From Dactylis glomerata (taxonomy: Eukaryota > Streptophyta > Magnoliopsida > Poales > Poaceae): a DNA stretch of 64,000 nt. The notes beneath the pieces were generated by a model. That model did no database searches, was not told the DNA's origin, and saw only the letters and a list, made by a program, of their open reading frames with translations. Below, piece by piece: positions 34,535 to 44,463 of the stretch (positions are counted from its first letter, which is position 1; the number at the start of each line of letters is the position of its first letter). The stretch spans positions 2,393,570-2,457,569 of the forward strand of contig QXEO01000170.1 of assembly GCA_007115705.1 (NCBI GenBank), written 5' to 3'. Both the position numbers and the translations under genes were made by a program.

Positions 34535-35119
34535 TGATACGTCCAATTTGCATCACTATTTTTGTATCATAATTTACTGTTATTCATTGATATATTTCAT
34601 ATTTAGGTAAGATACTTATGTTATTTCCTTTGCTTTCACATGTTTGATGATCATCGGAGGAGTTGCTGCCGGAGTCTTAATTACTTTCTTGTATTTGCGG
34701 ATGCTTGCAAGGGGTATAATCACAACTGTGTACTTATCCTAGTAAGGGTAGTGCGCTAGCACAGGTTCACCCCCATAACACCTATCAAATCAATAAATAC
34801 TATTGGCTCTATGAAGCGAAAGCTCTTGACAGAAACTCCCGTGTGTTCTCGAGAACGTTTGGTTATTATAAGTACACACAACCGGCTTGTCCTTTGCTGA
34901 AGAAAGGATTGGGCCACTTGCTGCAATTGTTACTACTATCTTTTATTTACTCGCACTTTATTTACTCATATTCCCAAATACCCCTGAAAACCTGTTTGTT
35001 AGTATTTAGAGTGATTCCTTGATCAAAACCGCTCATCAATACCTTCTGCTCCTCGTTGGGTTTGACACTCTTATTTATCAAAAGTACTACGATACACCCC
35101 CTATACTTGTGGGTCATCA
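34535..35119 (+). repeat. 3' LTR of element C, internally deleted
   Basis: 585 bp instead of 1,494. The first 142 bp match the 5' LTR up to GCCGGAGTC, then it jumps to TTAATTACTTTCTTG, which lies near 18630 in the 5' LTR. About 920 bp are lost at a 2-bp microhomology (TC). An extra 15-20 bp (CTTTATTTACTCA) near 34960 looks like a small local duplication. Confidence 0.9.
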
Positions 35120-35124
35120 CTCCA

Positions 35125-35960
35125 AGAGGGGGTATTTATGCTCGATAGTGGGTTCATGCCTCTATTTAACCTGGGGGAGTGACAGAAACCTCTAAGGTTG
35201 TAGATGTGCTATTGCTACTAGGGAGAAAACAACATTCATATGCTCGAGGGCATATGCTTTGTTTATATTACACACTTTGCTTAATGCAATTATCTGTTGT
35301 TCGCAACTTAATACTCATGGGGTGTTCGGATGATATTCCCGTGAGTGGATTATTAGTCATAGATGCAGTTGGATGGCGGTCTATGTATTTTGTTGTAATG
35401 CCCGAAGTAAATCGCATAGTGATCTTCTTGACATATCATGTTTATCTTTATTCTATCAATTGCCCAACTGTAATTTGTTTATCCAGCATGTGTTATTTAT
35501 CTTATGGAGAGACACCACTAGTAAACTGTGGACCCCGGTCCTATTTCCATCATATTACTGTCACCTGTTTACTTTACTCGCACTGTTTACTTTACTCACA
35601 TACTTTCACTGCTTTCCACTCGATACGCTCATACCCTTTGTTTTAAGCAAACCGGTGAGATTGACAACCTCATCGCAAGTTGGGAACAAAGTATTTGGTT
35701 GTGTTGTGTGCAGGTTCCACATTGCTGCTCGCAAAGCAAAGCTTGGACGAGGCACCATATATAAATTGTCCGGAGCTGTCACGAAGCTTGCAAGCATCAC
35801 CTTCAGTCGTTTGTCTCTCCTCTCCTGATCGACATACATTGGTTTCTAACTGAGGGAAAACCTTGCTGCTGTATTCATCACACCTTCCTCTTGGGGTTTC
35901 CAACGGGCTGGATATTCAACTAGGCACCAACTCTTTTCTGGCGCCATCAACCAGCAATCA
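35125..35960 (+). repeat. 3' LTR of element A, second half
   Basis: LTR positions 831-1666, ending CCAGCAATCA, followed by TSD GGACC (35961-35965). Confidence 0.9.
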
Positions 35961-35965
35961 GGACC

Positions 35966-37689
35966 CGATAACAATCTCTGTCACATTTGTCAAAAAAAAA
36001 ATCAGTATTTTACAAAGAAGACTTTTAAAAAAAATTAGTATTCCACAATAGATATATTATTGTAATGCAATAAAAAAATAATTTATCCATTTGATATATC
36101 TACGGTTTTGTTCTACACATTTGAAATTCTTTAATGAGGGTTGGTGTTGTTATGCACATTTGGGAATATCAGAGAGAAATTGTGGCATCGCAAAAAAATA
36201 TTTAGGAACGCTAGAGTATTTTATTATAGGTAAGATGAGCCATAGTAAAGACATGGTAAACTGCATCTTACGCTAGAGTATTTTTGCTCGAAAAATGACC
36301 GAACGAGTGACGAAATCGCATGGTAAATTTTGACTAGGAAGTATTTTCACAGTATAACGAAATGTTCCATCCCTTTTCTATGCTGAGAGTGAGTAGATAG
36401 CGAGCGCCGAGCGTAGTCTATCCCAAAACAAACAAAAGCCCGCGAAATAGTTTCCCACCAAATCCACACATCTCAGACCTTTCCTCACGAGAAAAATATC
36501 CTCATTGCTTGCTCGAGACGCCTGCTTTCCTGCAGCTGACGACTGCCATAGCACACAGTACACTGACGGGTACTGGAAAAGCGTGCGTGAGCTGTCGGCC
36601 TCAGAGCATCGTATCGCCGCGGTGGGCCCCACCCGCGACCCCAGCCTACTTGGAGTCCAAGAAAGCGCAGAGCCCAGAGGCGTGTGTCGCCCGGCACGAG
36701 GCAGCGGCGGCCGAAATGGCTTTTCGAGCGGCGATCGGATCTCGACGGCCCGTTCGTCGGGCGCGCACGAATCTCGGCGGGGAGGGAGGTTCTAGTCGCG
36801 GTGGGCCCAAGGGCCGAGGGAACCGCCTCTGCGGTCACGCAGGTTCCGCGATGCGTCACACGTATCGCCACGCCGCGCTTATTCTCTCGCGCACACGGCC
36901 GTTTGGCATTCTACCGCAGTTTTTCCAGTGTGCTTTGACTAATTATGTCGATAGATTTGCTAAGAACGTCGAGGACTTTGGGCCATTACGTGTACGACGA
37001 CGATGCATCCGTGTCTTTTGGTCTGTAATGGTTCGTATTGCTCGCGCTATGTAGGAGTATTTGCCTAGCAGCATACGTGTGCCAAACATACATCCAGAAT
37101 ATATGCAAAAAAATTCGTTTAAAAGCACGTTGTATTTTGGGCAACAAGCTAAAACTTGTGACAAAATGCGTATTTGTAGTCTTATTCCCTGTCAGAATTT
37201 TGTTTTTTCTCCTTGTAGCCTACAATAAAACAAGTTTTTTTACTTAAATTTTTGTACAAATATATGAACCATGTGCATGTATTCTAGAGATTTTTTGAAA
37301 AATCAAAAATACTATTTTTTGAAAAAAAAAAATCAAAAGGAAAAGAGCGCTAGTGCCCATGTGCACCAAATGTCCACTCCGTTATCTCTACTTACATGTG
37401 TTCTTGCAACCCCTGATAAGTTTTTTTTAAGTTTCCTAGCATGGTCATGTAGCCCTAACCTGATCAATGATTGCTCAGTGTAATAACCAATTACACGACT
37501 TGATGGTTCGAAATGAACTATTTTGCTACTATACGATAAGAAATTACATTTTCACCATAAGTCGTGCAAAGCCAAGATAACTTGGTATTAGTGTAAAGTG
37601 GTGAGAAATATAACCAAGGCCATAATAGGTATACCATATTAAGATTATGCTAAATCAAGCCTCTGGTGATTCTAGGTCCATTATTATTC
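35966..37689. other. host intergenic DNA with a GC-rich block (about 36500-36900)
   Basis: No gene is supported. AT-rich DNA with A-runs (35990-36090) gives way to a GC-rich stretch holding GGTGGGCCCCACC (36619-36631) and GGTGGGCCCAAGGGCC (36799-36814). TGGGCC/GGCCCA elements are common in plant promoters. Open frames there overlap on both strands, typical of GC-rich noncoding DNA. It may be an orphan promoter or CpG island cut off by TE insertions. Confidence 0.5.
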
Positions 37690-38125
37690 AGTGAGGGCTA
37701 ATACAAAAACTATAAGACCTAATGGCGAGGATTGGCCTCGGCAACGTCCATGGATAAAGGACTTAGGATCAGGGGAAAGAGGTGCGTTGGATGAATTCAA
37801 AGGTTATCACACAAACAAGGCAAATCTGACAATAATCTTGAGACAAAGCTAGGATTGATTGTGCTAAAAAAGCTAGGGTTATAGGCTGAATCTCAAGTAG
37901 GTCCCCCGCCGGCTCCTCTCAGCCCCTTTTATAGGTGGATGGGTCTCAGAGTCCTAGTCGGATACAATACAAATTTAGCCTATGTCGGTTTACAATAGAA
38001 CTTCCCTTATTCGAATTATTTTTTCCATCGGCTCCTTCTTGGGCCATATTTTTCGTGGGCTTTACCCGAATATGAACCAAGGGTACCAATGACATGGGCC
38101 CTTGCAGACGTACCCATGTCACATA
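37690..38125 (-). repeat. degenerate gypsy LTR (related to the Tat element at 50-57 kb)
   Basis: The phrase AAAGGACTTAGGATCAGGGG, then GGATGAATTCAAAGGTTATC, then CCCCTTTTATAGGTGGATGG parallels the Tat LTR (GAAGGACTTAGGATCGGGGA ... CCCTATATATAGGTGGCCAGG). It is therefore a solo or broken LTR of a related family in minus orientation. The ends are approximate and no TSD was found. Confidence 0.5.
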
Positions 38126-38559
38126 ATAGTATCGTTGATGCAGTGAGAAGTGATAGTGTTGATAGCGATTTATAGACACAGATACGAATATGATATATTT
38201 CTCTTGAGTCATGCATACCTTTCAATTAGGTACACCCAAGTAAGCCTCTATTTTTAGCAAAACCGGGTAAACACGTAATAACATAAAAACTGCTATCTAT
38301 AACTTTTGTGTCCATGGGTTGCCAACACAAATAGGCAAAGCCCAAGTCAACCAACTAGCATACACTTAGTGATGTATGGCCCAAAAGTTGTCATGACAAC
38401 CACAAAGTAGGATTGAAATAAGGTTGCACATTCTTCTTCACACGGTAAAAATAGAGAAAAACTAATGTAGAGATAACACATATAGTTGAACTAATAACAA
38501 CAAAATTTTCATCATACAATGGCATATCACGTGATGCTCCAAATTAAGGGGGTTTGACT
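38126..38559. other. intergenic DNA, nothing recognised
   Basis: AT-rich, no credible frame. The last eight bases (38552-38559, GTTTGACT) are the left TSD of the hAT MITE. Confidence 0.5.
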
Positions 38560-38727
38560 CAGTGGCGGAGCTGCGCCTGGTGCTACCGGTGCTGTAGCAC
38601 CGGCCAGGCTGCTGCACTAACACTAACATGTCTCATGTTTCAAGGTTACAAACATGAAATGTCCATGTAACTAGCACCATTAAGCAGTGTTAGCACCACA
38701 CTTGAGCAGTTTCTGGCTCCGCCCCTG
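38560..38727. mobile_element. hAT-type MITE, 168 bp
   Basis: Ends CAGTGGCGGAGC and GCTCCGCCCCTG form imperfect terminal inverted repeats. The flanks carry a perfect 8-bp duplication GTTTGACT (38552-38559 and 38728-38735), the length expected for hAT insertions. No coding capacity, so it depends on a transposase from elsewhere. The interior contains GTGCTACCGGTGCTGTAGCACCGG, itself palindromic. Confidence 0.8.
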
Positions 38728-38735
38728 GTTTGACT

Positions 38736-39399
38736 AGTCTCGAGTTCAACCACACCAAGGCTTTTATCCAATCGTGATGACATATCAGAAATAATGTGAA
38801 AACTAATTAAATCATATAATGGCTATACGCACCAATCGATACATAGGCACACGGTGGAGAGAGGGGATAGGGGCATACTAACATATATCGAGCAGGGTCA
38901 TATATCACAGTTTGTACATACTCCCACTGCACCATGTTATCCAACCCAACACTAGTGCCGGGTGATAACCATGAGGTGTCTAGTCAAACACGAAACAATA
39001 TTTACATAGGTAACATATTTTTATCACACGTATGCTAGGATAATTATGCATAGCACACGTGTGCCAGTTAGATTCTCGCATAATACGTGACTATCACTGG
39101 AAACCCGTAAACACGTGTGTGTGGGGATAATTAAAAACCAAACAATATTGACACAGTACTAAGCATAGCACACTTTGATTCTGACATAATTCATGGCTAA
39201 TCACTGGAAACCGCACACACACGTGTGCCAGTATAATCAAACACTCAAAAATATGGTCAAGTCAAATAAATATGGCAAAATAGTATACTCAAACATCAGT
39301 GTAATCAAATACTTAACAAAATATGGTTAAATGTGATAAACTGTAGTAGTATACTTTCAAACATATATAGCAAACGAAGAGGCTCTTTACCGGGTGACC
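38736..39399. other. intergenic DNA with a degenerate tandem duplication carrying G-boxes
   Basis: Two units of about 100 bp (about 39048-39150 and 39160-39255) share AGCATAGCACAC..., TAAT.C.TG.CTA.TCACTGGAAACC and ACACGTGTG. CACGTG cores occur near 39056, 39114 and 39216. G-boxes bind bZIP/bHLH factors, but with the nearest gene start about 1 kb away a regulatory role is only a guess. Confidence 0.4.
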
Positions 39400-40150
39400 G
39401 GAGGGACGGTTACGCCCCAGGCGCGTCCACAGTGGGCCCCAGGACCACACGTTTTGCTTCTTATCCTTTCCCCTTTCTCCTTCCGTTTTCTTCTTCTTCC
39501 TGAACAACTCGCACGAACAGGCACCAAATCCTACCGCATGAGCACCTTCGCTGGCTACCAACCGAGCCGGTGCCGGTGACGCTGCGGCGACCGCCAGGGA
39601 GGCGCGGCGGAGAAGGCACCGGCGAGAATAGAGCGAGCCGCCGGCGAGCAATGGATCTTAGGGTTGTGGGGGTGGGGCTCGTCGGCCACAGAGAAGAAGA
39701 TGGTTGCAGGGAGGCTTAGAGGGGATGCTGGGGGCGGCGGCGGACCGGCGGAGGCTGTGATTGGAGAGGGCGGTGCGGTGAGGCGGCCGTGGGAGCGCCG
39801 CCGGCCGCGGGCGGTGGTGGCAGGCGGGTCCGGCCGGCGGTGGCTGCGGGGGCTAACCGGATTTTGAGGTGGAGGCGGTGGCGGCGACGGCCCTTCTCCC
39901 TTCTCTCCGGTGGCGGAGGGTGCTCTCTCCTCCTCTCCGGCGGCGGAGGCGCTCTCTCCTCCTCCCATCTGTTCCGACAAGGAAAGGGACCGTGGGCTGT
40001 CGGAATTTTGACCGTGCCCACGGGTACCCGTAAAATAGCATCCCCCGCCTATAGCAAATTGAGTCCTGGTTACAAAGATTTTAAGCACAAGTCAAAGTCC
40101 TGGTACACGAACGGTGTTCACCAGCCATTTGACCATCCAGCGGGGGACCC
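39400..40150. other. GC-rich upstream block of the ERF gene
   Basis: Strongly GC-rich from about 39550 to 39970, with a 30-bp tandem repeat (CTCTCCGG.GGCGGAGG..GCTCTCTCCTCC) at about 39900-39960. Long overlapping frames on both strands (39555-40088 minus, 39789-40679 plus) are Pro/Arg/Ala-rich and match no family known to me, so they are treated as composition artefacts. A TTTGACC W-box core lies at 40128-40134. Confidence 0.45.
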
Positions 40151-40154
40151 CACC

Positions 40155-40160
40155 TATAAT
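40155..40160 (+). promoter_or_regulatory. candidate TATA box of the ERF gene
   Basis: CCTATAATTA, about 30-35 bp before a pyrimidine-rich stretch (TCGTCCCTCCGCTCCGCTCG) that fits a plant start site near 40190. A prediction from spacing only. Confidence 0.4.
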
Positions 40161-40189
40161 TACTCACGCCGCAGTACCTCGTCACACGT

Positions 40190-42331
40190 TTCGTCCCTCC
40201 GCTCCGCTCGTCTCCTCGCTAAACCCCCTTCGCTTCCCCTCCCCTCCCGAACAAATCGAGAAAAATCAGAGCTCCACTCCCCGCACCACACTCCGATCCG
40301 CTCCGCCACGCGGAAATCCGCCGGGTCCCGAGCTGCCACAGAGCCCCAGATTCCTCCCCCGTCCATTCTTCCGCTCGTCCCGGAGATCCCAGCGGCACCA
40401 CGGCCTCCTGTAAGTACACCGATTAACCGGCCGAAATCGAATGGTTTCTCGCGCAAGATCGGTTCGTTCTTCGTCCCGACGTTCCTGGACATGGATCGGC
40501 CTCTCGCCTCCCCCGATTCTTGGGGAAAGTTGGGGTCTTTAGTCTTTTTCACGGGCAATCGTTCCTGTTTTGGTAATTGCGGAGAGAAATACAGGGGATT
40601 TGGTTTCGGTTTGTTGGTCTCTTTTGTTTCCCCTTATTCCAGGAGTTCTCTTTCTGCCGCCGATCTGCTCTTTCCTTAAAAATTGAAGGTATCCTTTTTG
40701 ATCCTGCGAATAGATGGAAAAAAAGAAATCTTTGAGGTGTTGTGTTCTCGGTTCTTACTCCAGTCCCCTGCTCCGGCCTGTTTATTTGCCTGTCATATAG
40801 TCTCTCGTGCTGCCTTTTTTGAACCCCTCGGTTGTTAATCCTTTCCCGTTCGTGGTGTTGGTGCGATGATCGCAGAGTTGGAGTAGAGACCGCAAGCGCC
40901 AGTGCTCGCTCTTGATTTATGTCGCCTGCTCTGCTGCTGCTCCATGGTTCTGAGCTCCCATCACCATCAGCTCCTTCCACTTCTTGCTCCCTTCTCCCCC
41001 AGTCTTGGCAGAGGGGCCCGAGAACGCAGGATCATCGATTCAAGATCTCCCGGTAAGCATATCCTGCTCCAAATTTACTATTTTACCTTACCCTGCAGCG
41101 GTTTATTTCTGCCTGCAACACCTACCTGACGGCAACAATGTCGTGTGCGGTAGCAATGGAGGAAGAGTTGATTTAGTACCTGCTTCCCCTGTTCTGGTTT
41201 CGTTTCAAACCAATTATTATTATCTTATATTTCTTGTCAGAGTCAAAGTTCCACATGTTCTTATTATTCAGAAGATGATTTATTATGCTACAAAGTTCAG
41301 AGATTGTTTTTTTATCTTGAATGTTCCCTTAGTAGTAATAGCTTATTACCAGAATAAACTGCAATTGTTTGTTCATCTAAGACGTTGCCTTCCTGTTCTT
41401 AGTATCTGTGTACCTTCAGATAACACGACCGGTCTATTTTCTTTTCATTTTGTTGTAATTGTTTTGTTCTCTTTTTCATGTAGCCATCTTAAATCTTACT
41501 CCTTTACAAAATTTGCATATACGTGTCGTGGACTGATTTCAGAGCTGAGCTGCTCAACCATTTATGCCATTGCTTTATTTACTCATGAATTATGTCCACA
41601 TGCTAATATCTGCTGCTCGCATTCTAGTATGTAGTGTTAAAATCTGCAGTCCTTCATCTGGAATTGCAGAATTCCATCATCATAATATGTAGTGATGAGC
41701 TGTGCTTTCTTGTCCCTGGTTTCAGGTTTGGATTTGGGGTGAAGTACTCTGGTTTTCTACATTTAGACCAGTGCCCCGAACTCTGCCGCAGGTGAAGTAA
41801 TAGCAATTTAAGAATCCCCCAAATCGCAATAATCTTGGTAAGTATTAATTGTCTGCAAGGAATGTATTTCAGACTGAGAAAAATTCAGCAAATATCTTTC
41901 ACAACTTTCGTCAGAAGATTGGCCCTCATCTGGCAATGTTTGGGAACTTGCAGATTTGGTTTGGGTGGATTAAGTTCTGCATTCTTCCTTCATTTCCACC
42001 CTGACACTCTTGAAGTTCATAACAGAAGACCGGTCTCTCTTCGACGTCTTCGCAGAAAGAGAATAACTCTTTCTTTTCTCCAGTTTCAGTTAGAAGTTTG
42101 TGACAACTCAGTTTCTGATTCTTGATATTCTGCATAGGAGTCTTTGTCCTGATTTGGTGAAACATCGCAGTCGGTACATACACAGTGTTCCACTTCCTCG
42201 GAATTTGCTAAATTTAAACTTTTTGTGATCATAGTTGACACATTCACTGGTCTTATCTGCAGATTTGTAACCAAAGCGAACAATTCAGTAATCTTCGGAT
42301 CTTAATTGGGTTCAAGGGTCAGCCGCACAAA
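40190..42331 (+). other. 5' leader of the ERF gene with about three introns
   Basis: Splice signals suggest exon 1 about 40190-40409 (donor TCCT/GTAAGT), exon 2 from 41003 (acceptor CTCCCCCAG) or 40876 (acceptor GATCGCAG) to 41052 (donor CCCG/GTAAGC), exon 3 41726-41837 (acceptor TTTCAG, donor TTG/GTAAGT) and the coding exon from 42263 (acceptor TTATCTGCAG). All introns lie upstream of the ATG. If exon 2 starts at 40876 the leader gains short upstream ATGs; if at 41003 it has none there, so alternative splicing could tune translation. Boundaries are read by eye. Confidence 0.5.
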
Positions 42332-43189
42332 ATGATGCCCTCTTCACGAAAGGTCCGCATTTCCTGCTGTGATCCTGATGCCACCGATTCTTCCGATGAC
42401 GATGAACAGACTGGCAAGAAGGAGAAGAGAATGGTACTAGAAGTAGAAATTCCATTGAAGAGCTCCGGAGCCTTCAAATCTCAGAAGACCCTTGTGCCAT
42501 GCAGCACAAACAAATCAAATGGTACAGAGAAGAAGGAACCATCAAGCAAGTACCCTGGTGTGCGCATGAGGTCATGGGGAAAGTGGGCAGCAGAGATACG
42601 TGATCCTATCAGTAAGACCCGTAAATGGATTGGCACGTTTTCCTCTGAGGAGGCGGCTGCTGAAGCATATCAGGCTGAACGGAAGCGTGTACGTGCACAG
42701 ATGTTGGCCATCAAATTTCAATCATGTGCATCAGAAGAGGAAGCTTTATCCAGCTCAGCTACTGTATCCTGTGTATCCTCATCTGCGTCGTTTGACCAGA
42801 AAACCCAAGAGGTACACAAGGTAGTACCAATGGAGACAGCAGCTGACACCGTTGATCAGAGCTTACTACTGGACTCCCCATCAACACCTGGAGATGAAGA
42901 AATTCCAGTGGATGTGCTCGTTAGTCGGATAAATAAGCTTCCTATCAGTGACTATGTTTGTCCAACCGATGAACTCTCGCTGGATGAGTTTTCAAAGCTG
43001 GCAGATATGTTCACCGCCAAAGATTTTATTGGTGCCACAGATGCTCCCCCGGATGATGACTATATCGGGCTGGCAGACATCAGCCACCTACAGATGCCAA
43101 TCACAGATCCCATGTTTGATCTGGATGCACAACTTGATTGGGCTGGTTTCGACTTTGATTTGATGGAACGTGAACTAGAGACACTTTGA
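42332..43189 (+). CDS. cytokinin-response-factor-like AP2/ERF transcription factor
   Basis: 285 residues, intronless CDS. Residues 6-25 (RKVRISCCDPDATDSSDDDE) are the CRF domain typical of ERF group VI and VI-like proteins, which can mediate contacts among these factors and phosphotransfer proteins. A basic KKEKR (29-33) may aid nuclear import. The AP2/ERF DNA-binding domain covers about 73-125 (KYPGVRMRSWGKWAAEIRDP, KWIGTFSSEEAAAEAY). It departs from the usual form: SWGKW in place of PWGKW, and the end AERKRVRAQMLAIKF lacks the common RG.KA..NFP. A Ser/Thr-Pro site (SPSTP, 182-186) and an acidic, aromatic C-terminus (FDLDAQLDWAGFDFDL) suggest a phosphorylated activator. Expected to be nuclear, acting in cytokinin, stress or developmental responses; the exact role is not shown by sequence. 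Start: the first ATG after the last acceptor (a second Met follows at once). Confidence 0.92.
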   Translation: MMPSSRKVRISCCDPDATDSSDDDEQTGKKEKRMVLEVEIPLKSSGAFKSQKTLVPCSTNKSNGTEKKEPSSKYPGVRMRSWGKWAAEIRDPISKTRKWIGTFSSEEAAAEAYQAERKRVRAQMLAIKFQSCASEEEALSSSATVSCVSSSASFDQKTQEVHKVVPMETAADTVDQSLLLDSPSTPGDEEIPVDVLVSRINKLPISDYVCPTDELSLDEFSKLADMFTAKDFIGATDAPPDDDYIGLADISHLQMPITDPMFDLDAQLDWAGFDFDLMERELETL

Positions 43190-43387
43190 TGCCTCCACTG
43201 TGGTGTACTCTGAAGACTAGGTTTTCTTGTACATCGAGTTGTTGGTATGTAAGAGGTGGACTCAGTTTTCGATCTTCCGGACGGATGACAGGGTATGTGA
43301 TCTGGAGATAAGTTCATATCCAATTTTGTCGGAACATGTACAGTCCCCTCCCCCCCTAGAAAAATTGCCTGGTTGAGCTAATGTGTA
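43190..43387 (+). other. 3' UTR region of the ERF gene
   Basis: No frame. The transcript probably ends within or beyond the MITE that follows; no clear polyadenylation signal was fixed. Confidence 0.45.
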
Positions 43388-43469
43388 CTGCCTCCGTTCC
43401 GGTTTAATCGATGACGGACACCATGGCCATGCTCGCGTCGCTGTGTCGATTAAAGTGGTACAGAGGGAG
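43388..43469. mobile_element. Stowaway MITE, 82 bp, beside the ERF gene
   Basis: TIRs CTGCCTCCGTTCCGGTTTAA and the complement of TTAAAGTGGTACAGAGGGAG, flanked by TA at 43386-43387 and 43470-43471 as expected for Tc1/mariner-derived Stowaway. It lies 198 bp after the stop codon and may be transcribed as part of the 3' UTR. Confidence 0.8.
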
Positions 43470-44463
43470 TACCATGTAATATGTATGATCATCTAATTTG
43501 AACCTGCTGTGAAATCGTGGCAATATATCGTGCTTGATCACTTTTGAGAAGCACATAAGTTTTGTACTTTTCATTACTTGCATTTCAGCAATTCCATCGT
43601 GCACATGTGATGTATGCCTGTCAGATTTCAGTGCTCCAGAGTGCAGACTCCAGAGCATTAGAGTGTTGTGAAGTTTCAGTTAACAAATTTCTTCTTGTTT
43701 ACTACAAAATCTTGAGGTAGTATCGCAATAGCTTTAACATAAGAGAACTGATATAGGTATTTTATATTTCCATTTATTTATTCATGTCTGGTTCTTGGGC
43801 CAGGCAACTCCTGAAGTGATTATTCTGGACACGAAATAAATCTTGAGAACAACCTCTTGAGAAACAACTTCTTGGATGTGATGTATCATGTATGCCTGTC
43901 AGATTTCAGTGCTCCAGAGTCCAGACTACAGAGTATTAGGGTACTGATGAGTTAACATTGTTTTTTCTTAAAACTACTTCACAATTTATTTACCTAAGAG
44001 GGATAGGTAGGTATTGCAACTAAATGTTCATATCTTGTTCTTGGTCATGCAACTGCAAATTAATTAGTATGAACAAAAAAATGCAACATCACACACTGAA
44101 AGGTAAATTAACTTTCCACAATATTTGTGGAAACTACAAGAAAGACATCAAAACTACATCAGTGTGTAGAGAATACCAGTTCAGTACTATTAATTTTCAG
44201 AAAAAATCTTTGGGAATGCCAGAGTTTGCAATACATATTCTGATACTCCAACAGAACATATAATACCTCAAAGAAAGAATGAAAAAAGAATCTTAAAATA
44301 TACCAAGCATGTGAATCCCAGAACTGGCTGTTACTTTCTTTTCCATGACAGAGGCAGACCAAAGCCTACCACGCCAGGAAACGGAAAATTGCTGCATGAC
44401 TACTTAAGTACTTTTTCAGTTTAACTGTGCCGGCTGCTCCGGCATGCTGCGACGGCGGGGCGT
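43470..44463. repeat. intergenic DNA with a degenerate duplication of about 200 bp
   Basis: Unit 1 (about 43606-43810) and unit 2 (about 43886-44050) share TATGCCTGTCAGATTTCAG, TGCTCCAGAGT.CAGACT.C and later GTTCTTGG.CA.GCAACT. No gene is seen. The stretch lies between the convergent ERF and LTP-like genes and probably includes their 3' ends. Confidence 0.55.

Larger units (their letters stand above)
17563..35119 (+). mobile_element. Element C: Athila-type gypsy LTR retrotransposon, near-complete gag-pol
   Basis: TSD CTCCA at 17558-17562 and 35120-35124. Without D the element is about 9.5 kb. It has LTRs of 1,494 bp (5') and 585 bp (3', internally deleted), an exact tRNA-Asp primer site, one gag-PR-RT-RH-INT frame, a second small frame, 1.7 kb of noncoding DNA and the tract AAGCTTGGGGGGG. 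The RT segment (KKGGMTVVPNENNEL, DYRKVNKVTKKDHYPLPF) is typical of the Athila clade. About twenty substitutions over some 570 shared LTR bases make it clearly older than D. It may belong to the WHAM group, from memory only. Confidence 0.92.
1224..35960 (+). mobile_element. Element A: non-autonomous gypsy LTR retrotransposon (gag-protease only), host of the nest
   Basis: The boundaries are set by TSD GGACC at 1219-1223 and 35961-35965, with TG...CA ends. Removing B (4467-13132) and C with D (17563-35119), plus their duplicated TSDs, leaves about 8.5 kb. That consists of a 1,665-bp 5' LTR, a tRNA-Asp-like primer site, one gag-protease frame, about 2.9 kb of noncoding DNA, a polypurine tract and a 1,666-bp 3' LTR. 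No reverse transcriptase, RNase H or integrase is present. About twenty differences were counted by eye in the first 600 bp of the two LTRs, so it is clearly older than D. Size and content recall the Triticeae Sabrina-like group, from memory and not checked. Confidence 0.9.

Noticed and set aside
36509..37054. 181-codon frame in the GC-rich block
   Set aside because: Three overlapping frames of similar length on both strands and no recognisable motif; probably composition only.
39789..40679. 296-codon plus-strand frame and 177-codon minus-strand frame over the GC-rich block
   Set aside because: Low-complexity Pro/Arg/Gly translation on both strands; it overlaps the predicted promoter and first leader exon of the ERF gene.
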